DNA from: Buddleja alternifolia
Taxonomy: Eukaryota > Streptophyta > Magnoliopsida > Lamiales > Scrophulariaceae
DNA: 64,000 nucleotides
Direction of reading: 5' to 3'
Assembly: GCA_019426215.1 (NCBI GenBank)
Contig: CM033392.1
Span: 40,850,666 to 40,914,665, forward strand
This document shows, one piece after another, positions 57,009-64,000 of the stretch (its first letter is position 1; each line of letters opens with the position of its first letter). Under the pieces are notes generated by a model. It saw nothing but the letters and a program-made list of their open reading frames with translations, had not been told where the DNA came from and searched no databases. The position numbers and the translations under genes are program-made.

Positions 57009-60000
57009 CTATCGCTTTGCTCTTTCTTCGCCTTGGAGAACTTCTAGCACTAAGTCCATCAGGAGACGATCAATGTCAATCATTGTCGTATATTGAACTT
57101 CATCGTAATCATGCCTACGAAGTCTGGCGCTTTCATTAAGTTCTAACAACCTTTCCGTCCACTCTCTTGGAGAAATTCCAAGTTTACGAATTAAATCGTG
57201 ATAGATATCTTTTCTTGGATCTTTTGACAGTCTCCAATTGATAGGTCGTCTCAGCGGTCCGGCAAAAGGTTGAAATCCCATTCCTTCTAAGAAGTCAACG
57301 TCCAATTCCGGAAGGGGATATCTTCCTAGATAATATCTTGGCTTTCTCTTTTTAGTTAACATCTTCTTGATGCTCACTAGTTCTTCCATCATTGATCGCC
57401 AATTTTTATTATTAGTCTTTGACATCGCTTTGGACGCTTGATGTTTTTCTGTATTTTCCCCCTTCTTGGCATCATCAAGAGAGGTTTTCAACTCAGCGAC
57501 TTCTCTTCGCAAGAGTCGAACTTCGTCAACTAAGAGAGCAACTTGGTGAGCGATGCTCTGAGCAGCGGCATCGGTCGAAATATGTCTGTCAGCATCAGCC
57601 GAAGCGCTCTGGGCTAAGTGACGGTTGAATTCGGATGAGAGTTCAGCGATAAGAGGGGACATGCTATTCATGATAGCAATGGTGCTTTTATTTGAAGCGT
57701 TGGCAATGTCTCGGCTTCGTGTATCAGACACTATTCGCATATGTCTATCAGCAGTTTCAAAGATCTTGGAACAGGAACCTTCAATGTTGTGGAGTGAGTT
57801 CTGGACTGCCTGTCTGAAGTCTCTAGCGTCTGAATCACTTTCAGAATCCGAATTGGAAGAAGAACGCTCTGGGGACGGGAGAAATCCGTAAGAGCTAGAA
57901 ATTGCAACCTTGCCTTTAGATTTATCTCTGATAAAGGGCTTGATAGGCGCGTGTGCAATTTCAGAGTGCACTACTTCAATCGCTTGATCCATGATTGGAT
58001 CTGCAAAAACTGGGGGCTCGACTACTGGGGCGCTAGAAGAATCTGGCAAGGAAGCCTCAGGATTTGAACGACTTCCGCAGTAGGAGCAGAGTCTTCTTCT
58101 ATTATTTGGAGTTGGGGAGGAGAAGGTTCTCTAATGCCAATGACCCAAAGGAGGCCAAGGGCTTCCATTACATGCCGCGGACTGATCAGGCTGGATTACG
58201 GTATAAAGAATATAGCGTCTTCACGCTCTTCGGTACTTAGTGCAAGTTGCACACCTTCCGGTAAAGCAATCCCTGAAGTATAATGATTGAAAAAGTTCAA
58301 AATCAACGGTATGAGCGCTTGAGCTGCGTCTTGGTCGACTGGCCTAATCAGCGAGATCATCTTGGCCACTTGAATGTTGGATTCACTAAAGAGCACGGGG
58401 TGAAGAGTATATCCTCTGAAATTGTAACACCCAGAAAAGTGATTGAAACTGCTGTCCAGCGCTTGGGCATTTTCAAACACTGCTCTCATAGTTTTGTGGA
58501 ACTCAGCAAACTCAGTGTGTTCAGTTGAAACATCAACACGAATCTGACTCTGACTGGGAAGAATTGGCCGTTTACTTGACGAAGCGTCTTCGTTTAGGTC
58601 AGGAAAGATTCTTTGAACAAAGTCTACACGAGGATGCAAGACGTAGCGTCCGCCCTGGCTGTATAAGGCGAGTTGCTGGCGAATGTAGCTTTCGATTGGT
58701 TGTCTATATCATGGCAAAGCGCTAACATTCCCTGCAATAATCTGACGCTGTTGAAGCAAAAAGGTTGCATATCCTCGGCGTCTGTATTCTATCCCAAACT
58801 TGAAAAGAGACGGGTATCTTATAAGTTCTTCTAGGGTATAGAAATGCAGAACAAAATCTTCAGCCCATCTGGCTGTATTCATCATCCATCGCCTGCCCAG
58901 CTTGATAGCTTTAGCTTGATCTTTCCTAGCGGCAAGAAATTTCTCAAAGCGTTCCATTTCTTCTTCATAATCCTCAGCCCATAATCTGGCTAGATATTCT
59001 CGAGCCTCATCTTCTATCCACGAGTTGACCGGATTTGGACGCTCAGCAACAATAGGTCCTTTTCCTTTCCATAACTTAAGTGGATTAGGAGATAAAGCGT
59101 TTTGAGGAGAGTTGACGATGGAAGGAAGAGCTGAATATCCTATCTTGTTGAGATCTGCCTCATCTGGATCTTTGTTCCAATCACCCATGTGGGGGTTTTT
59201 GAAAACAATCTGTTTTTGGCGCAGAGGATAAAAGGACTCTTCTGAGCGACCGATGAAATTGAATCGCTTCTCGTCAAATTCTGATCGGTTGAACGCTAGT
59301 CGACGAATATACTCAAGGCGTGAATGAAGATGCGCTAAACTGTACAGACCAAGATTGGCAAAATGCTCGAAGATTTCAAACTTGTGTGAGTCTGAAAGAT
59401 CTGGCCGATGGAGAGTTGTTTGAAATTGGATTTCCAACTCGGCAAGCGTTTGAGTGTCACGTTCTCTGGCGGCATAATAAAATTCAATATCTGAAGAGTA
59501 TCAGTGCGGGAAGAAATCAATGACACGAGGAGGAGGTCCTGTTGGCGTAGCAACAAAAACAATAGCCTCTGTTGGGATAGGGGCCACTTCTATTGACCGC
59601 TCAGCGTTTAAAGTTGCTTCACTTGCTGATGAAGTTTCACCGTCAGGAAGAACTTGTGATGCCATGTCCACCTCTATTTCAACTGAAATCTCCGAGAGAG
59701 GAGGGGCATCAGCGATTGGTACATCTTGAGGTACATCTTGAGCTGATACATGTAAGCGATTGAGAAAAGCAAGCAAAAATTTCTACTAAGTAGAAATTAC
59801 AAACAAAAGACTACATTGTTTACCCTGAGGAATATCATCGACGTTTTTAGTCGCTTGATCTGTTTCTTGAGCAATTTCCTCAGGCTCCTGGACTTCTTCT
59901 TCAGGATCTAAATTGATAAAAGAAGTTATCGGATCAGCACGAATGGGGATATTTAGTTCTTCAAGCGTGTTGAGAACATATTGAATATCTGCTGCATAAG

Positions 60001-60280
60001 GTGCTGAAAGAGTTTTTTTTATCCTAGTGTTAGAAACTTAGAGACTAACGAGGAAAGGATAGGCGAATTTGCTTAGCAAATACTTACCCTGAACATCTGA
60101 ACGCCTCTCAGATTGAGTAGCGGCTTGAGGATCTGAGCTGACTTCGGGAATAGCGTCAGAGAAAGAAGCACTAGCTGACTCTCTAAGCGCTGGTTTTGAT
60201 GGAGCGCTAGAGGATACTGCGGGAGTTTTTCCGGTAGCAGAAGTTGCTGTTTTGGAAGATTTTGAAGCTTTGGGTGCCAT
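57009..60280 (-). pseudogene. Env-position (post-pol) gene of Sirevirus-like element, copy 2: three exons, about 1,000 codons
   Basis: Exon 1 60280-60088 (MAPKASKSSKTATSATGK..., Ser/Ala/Pro-rich), exon 2 60003-59824 (AADIQYVLNTLEELNIP, acidic end), exon 3 59742-57009. Donors GGTAAGTATTT and GGTAAACAATG and acceptors CTCTTTCAG and TGTATCAG keep phase. Exon 3 holds FYYAARERDTQTLAELEIQF, HMGDWNKDPDEADLNKIGYS, LARLWAEDYEEEMERFEKF, TLEELIRYPSLFKFGIEYRR, a low-complexity Ser/Asp stretch (SSSNSDSESDSDARD), a coiled coil (VALLVDEVRLLRREVAELKT) and KKMLTKKRKPRYYLGRYPLP. Breaks: TGA at 59501-59503 and at about 58709, a TAA near 58196 and a one-base shift near 58060. Position matches the env-like ORF of Sireviruses, but I see no signal peptide and no convincing membrane segment. 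I do not recognise a characterised family; function unknown. Confidence 0.75.
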
Positions 60281-60926
60281 TGCTGAAAGATGAAACTTTG
60301 AAGAAAAGAAAGAAGATTTTGCCTTTTAGAGAGAAATGACTTTTACAGTAGAGAGATTGGAAGTGATAAAGATTTTTTGTAAAAGTTTTGAGAGGTTTAA
60401 ATAGAAGGTAAAAGTAACTCCTCAATTTGTAGATGAATGACACGTGTACAGAAGTTAATGAGAAAGAAATCTGAATCGTGTACACATAACTTCGGATGTC
60501 AAAAAGTGCGGTAAAATAGGATATTATAACATTTTTCGGATCCGCAGTTACTTTTTGAAAACGTTTGAAAAAATTTGAAATTACACGCTCCTGATAGTAC
60601 ATTGACACGTACTCAGATTCATGCATTTTACTGAACTGCTTAGGTTTAGATAGGAATCATAACCGTCAGTTTGATTTGATAGGCACGTGTGGGTAGTTTA
60701 TAAGCGATCAGATTGTAATGAGCAAAAGTAAACGCTAATGATCGATGCATAAGATTGGTTAAAGTCTTTTTGATCATAGTCGATTACTTAATGAAGTAAG
60801 TACAATTTTAAAGTTCCCCTTAAAATTGATAACTCATTTCATTTTTGGAAATATAGTTTAGACATAATCATAAAGTGGATTCCCCCTAAATTATATGCCT
60901 ATATATTAAATATGATGCTTTATGAT
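60281..60926 (-). other. Interval between pol and the env-position gene, with PPT-like tracts
   Basis: No gene is supported. Purine-rich tracts on the minus strand at 60877-60890 (TTTAGGGGGAATCC) and 60811-60823 (TTAAGGGGAACTT) lie just after the pol stop. Multiple PPT-like tracts behind pol are a described trait of Sireviruses. A+T-rich leader text at 60285-60420 is shared with copy 1 (20850-20990), so a transcript start for the env-position gene could lie here. Confidence 0.6.
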
Positions 60927-63900
60927 TTAAGCGTTTAAATCGATCATACCTAATTCACTTCTTAAAGTGAGAAAGCGTTGTTCATTGAGTGCTTTAGTGA
61001 AGATATCTGCCAGTTGTTTGTCAGTTCCAATGAAATGCATGGAGATATCTTTCTTTTGAACATGGTCACGCAAGAAATGGTATCTAATGTCAATGTGTTT
61101 GGTTCTAGAATGAAGGACAGGATTTTGAGTCATAGCTAAAGCTCTTTGGTTATCACAATGGATTGGGGTAGGACCTAGGATTGTTCCATAATCTCTAAGT
61201 TGTTGCCTCATCCAAAGGATTTGTGCACAACAGCTTCCAGCAGCTACATATTCTGCCTCAGCGGTAGAAGTCGCTATAGATTGTTGTTTCTTACTATGCC
61301 ACGAAACTAGTCTATCACTTAGAAATTGACATGTACCACTAGTACTTTTTCTATCTATTTTGCATCCAGCAAAATCTGCGTCTGAATAACCAATTAGTTC
61401 AAAAGGAGAATCCTGTGGATACCATAAGCCCACATTTTGTGTGCCTTTTAGGTACTTAAGGATTTTTTTGGTAGCACTTAAGTGTGGTTCTCTAGGATCA
61501 GATTGAAAACGTGCACACATGCATACCGAAAACATAATATCAGGTCTACTAGTGGTAAGATAAAGAAGTGATCCAATAATACCCTTATAGTTAGTGATAT
61601 CAATTTTCTTCCCACTTTCATCTTTATCTAACTTAAGCGTTTGGCTCATTGGAATTTTTGAAGATGATGCATTTTCCATACCAAATTTCTTAATCATATC
61701 TCTAGTATACTTAGCTTGGTTTATAAATATTCCATTAGGGAGTTGCTTAACTTGTAATCCTAAGAAAAAAGTTAATTCACCCATCATGCTCATTTCAAAT
61801 TGTTCTTGCATCATTTTCGAAAATTTCTCACACAATCGCTTATTAGTAGAACCAAATATAATATCATCAACATAGATTTGGACTAAGAGAATATCTTCAT
61901 TATGGGTAATTTTAAATAACGTTGTGCCAACGCTGCCTTTTGAAAAGCCTTTACCTATAAGGAAGATAGAGAGAGTGTCATACCATGCTCTTGGTGCTTG
62001 TTTAAGGCCATAGAGTGCCTTGTTCAGTTTGTAGACCATACTTTTGCCATGGTTGTTGATGAATCCTGGAGGTTGCTCCACATAGACTTCTTCTTGGAGT
62101 TTACCATTCAAGAATGCACTCTTCACGTCCATTTGATATACTCTGAACTTGTTGAATGCGGCAAACGCTAGGAACATTCTAATCGCTTCAAGACGGGCTA
62201 CTGGGGCATATGTCTCATCAAAGTCAATACCCTCTTCTTGACAATAACCCTGAGCGACTACTCTAGCTTTGTTTCTTATAACAATGCCATCTTCATCCAT
62301 TTTGTTCCTAAAAACCCATCTCGTTCCAATAACTCCTTGGTGAGTTGGTCTTGGTACTAGCGTCCAAACCTTGCTTCTCTCAAATTGGTTAAGCTCTTCT
62401 TGCATTGCTTCTACCCAACTTGAATCACTAAGCACTTCATCCACTTTCTTTGGTTCCATTTGAGATAGGAAGCTTGCGAACATGGCGTCATTAATTGTAG
62501 CGGACCTAGTTCTAACAGGTGCTCCAATATCTCCAATTACTAGATCTGGTGGATGATCTCTAAGCCATTTTCGGTCTGGTTGGAACGAGTTGAGAGACTT
62601 TTGATTATCAATCGCTTGATTCTCATTTATCTCTTGCGTAGACGCTGCATCATTCATAGTTCCAATCTGCTCTTGATGATCATTTTCTTCATGATCATCA
62701 GCAATTCTGACATTATCATTATTGTTAACCTCACGAGTATCCTTAGGAAGAGGTACACGAATCTCATTATCTTCGTCATCACTATCATCACCAAGATTGA
62801 TTTGTGACGCTTGTTGGGTGAGATCTTCAATTCCTACATCATTAGGATTAACCTTACTCGGTTCTTGGTTAGCATCATCAAACACAACATGAATGGATTC
62901 TTCAACCTTTGATTTGATCTTATTTAGGATGCGAAAGCTCTTTCCATTTTTGGCATAACCTAGAAAGATTCCCTCATCCGCTTTAGGATCAAATGTCTTT
63001 AGGCTTTGGGATCCATTGTTATGAATGAAACATTTTGAACCAAAAATATGAAAATATGAAACGTTAGGCTTACGTCCCTTCCACAACTCATATGGAGTCT
63101 TCTCATGTTGCTTGTTGATCATACACCGGTTCTGAGTGTAGCAAGCGGTGTTGATGGCTTCGGCCCAAAACCTTTGAAGCAGCTTGGATTCTGCTAGCAT
63201 CGTCCTAGCGGCTTCTTTAAGCGTTCTGTTCCGTCGCTCAACAACTCCATTTTGTTGAGGTGTTCTAGGAGCAGAATACTCATGGAGTATTCCAAAATCT
63301 GTACAAAACTTCTCAACAAATTGGTTAGTAAATTCAGTTCCTCTATCGCTTCTAATTCTCGTCACCGTTAGATCTTTTGAATTTTGCAATTGACGAATTA
63401 GCGCTGTGAGCTTGACACTAGTTTCATCTTTGGTCGCTAGAAATTCGACCCATGTATAGCGAGAGAAATCATCAACTATTACTAACGAGTACTTTTTGCC
63501 ACTAACACTCATGATTTGAATAGGTCCAAACAAATCTAAATGCAATAGTTCAAGAACTCTAGAAGTAGATAGACATGGTTTCTTTTTGAAAGATGACTTA
63601 ACTTGTTTACCCATTTGACATGCATCACATAAGCGATTCTTTTGAAAGGAACCTTTAGGTAATCCATGTACAAGATTTAGCGAAATTAACTGAGAGATTG
63701 CCTTAAAGTTGAGATGATTCATTTTTCTATGCCATAACCAACCCAATTCATTTTGACTTTTAGCAACAAAGCATGTGGGGTTGTTATCAAAAGTAGAATC
63801 CCAATCCACTAATACACATTGTATGATCTTTTTCCTCTTAATTTAGTAGACTTAGTCTTAGCGTTGTTGACATAGCAGAAGTCGCTTGAGAATTTAACAT

Positions 63901-64000
63901 CAAAGCCTTTATCACAAAATTGACTAATGCTTAACAGATTATGCTTAAGACCCTCAACATAATATACATCACTGATCATGATGTTCCCCCTATGCATGAT
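60927..64000 (-). pseudogene. pol: Sirevirus-like Pol polyprotein (preintegrase to RNase H), partial, one frameshift
   Basis: A 960-codon open frame (63809-60927) continues a frame that enters from the window end (KHNLLSISQFCDKGFDVKFS); they are joined by a one-base loss near 63825 (NVY / VDWDSTF). Order: zinc-binding preintegrase ([21 protein letters not shown]), integrase core with D92 (HLDLFGP), D155 ([10 protein letters not shown]) and E191 ([11 protein letters not shown]), reverse transcriptase from about residue 470 ([44 protein letters not shown] at about 645), and RNase H ([55 protein letters not shown]). All catalytic residues are present. It ends in TAA at 60927-60929. Integrates and copies the element; protease and gag lie beyond the window. 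Confidence 0.93.

Larger units (their letters stand above)
55248..64000 (-). mobile_element. Sirevirus-like Copia element, minus strand, cut by window end
   Basis: Read on the minus strand from 64000 down, this holds pol (to 60927), an env-position gene with introns (60280-57009), a PPT (56755-56770) and the 3' LTR (56754-55248). Gag and the 5' LTR lie outside the window. The motif IFGSTN after the catalytic YVDD, the extra gene after pol and the several PPT-like tracts behind pol fit the Sirevirus (SIRE1/Maximus) lineage. Pol has only one small frameshift, so this is the youngest large insertion here. It entered the 3' LTR of the Angela-like copy 2. Confidence 0.9.

Overview
The window is plant nuclear DNA made almost entirely of transposable elements nested inside one another. 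I see no ordinary host gene, tRNA, rRNA or CRISPR. The plant assignment rests on the element families (Sirevirus-like and Angela-like Copia, a chromodomain Ty3/Gypsy, a Gag-only element primed by tRNA-Asp, CACTA and Mutator-like DNA transposons) and on captured plant gene pieces. Species and chromosome cannot be read from the sequence; the A+T-rich, stop-riddled layering looks like heterochromatin.

Left block (1-14965). A minus-strand Angela-type LTR (1-1774) sits in a plus-strand Sirevirus-type LTR fragment (1775-3259). Next is the 5' LTR of a Gag-only LTR element (3260-14643), split by a Mutator-like element (3433-4728, 10-bp target duplication) and by a CACTA element (4809-13462, duplication AAT). 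That CACTA carries pieces of three host genes (ubiquitin-conjugating enzyme E2, CHUP1-like protein, C2-domain protein) and was itself entered by a Reina-like chromovirus (7404-13026, duplication TGAAA).

Middle block (14966-30853). The 3' half of a minus-strand Sirevirus-like element (14966 to about 21006) joins abruptly to a 5'-truncated Angela element (about 21007-28217). The Angela copy holds a solo LTR (24239-25878, duplication ATTGC). Fragments of further LTRs follow (28218-30853).

Right block (30854-64000). A second Angela element (5' LTR 30854-32636, 3' LTR fragment 54974-55247) holds a 9.8-kb CACTA element (33990-43793, duplication TAG) and a Gag-only element (45543-52127, duplication GTAGG). 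Its 3' LTR is cut by another minus-strand Sirevirus-like element that runs from 55248 past the window end.

Two things stand out. First, the Sirevirus-like elements carry, between pol and the 3' LTR, an env-position gene that reads as about 1,000 codons across GT-AG introns at matching places in two copies; I do not recognise most of the protein. Second, the 9.8-kb CACTA element keeps two transposition genes in good order: a TNP2-type transposase interrupted only by a 13-G homopolymer, and a 12-exon partner whose exons join into 726 open codons ending in a Ulp1-like (C48) protease domain. It shares its terminal repeat motif with the smaller gene-capturing CACTA, so the pair may be an autonomous element and a dependent derivative.
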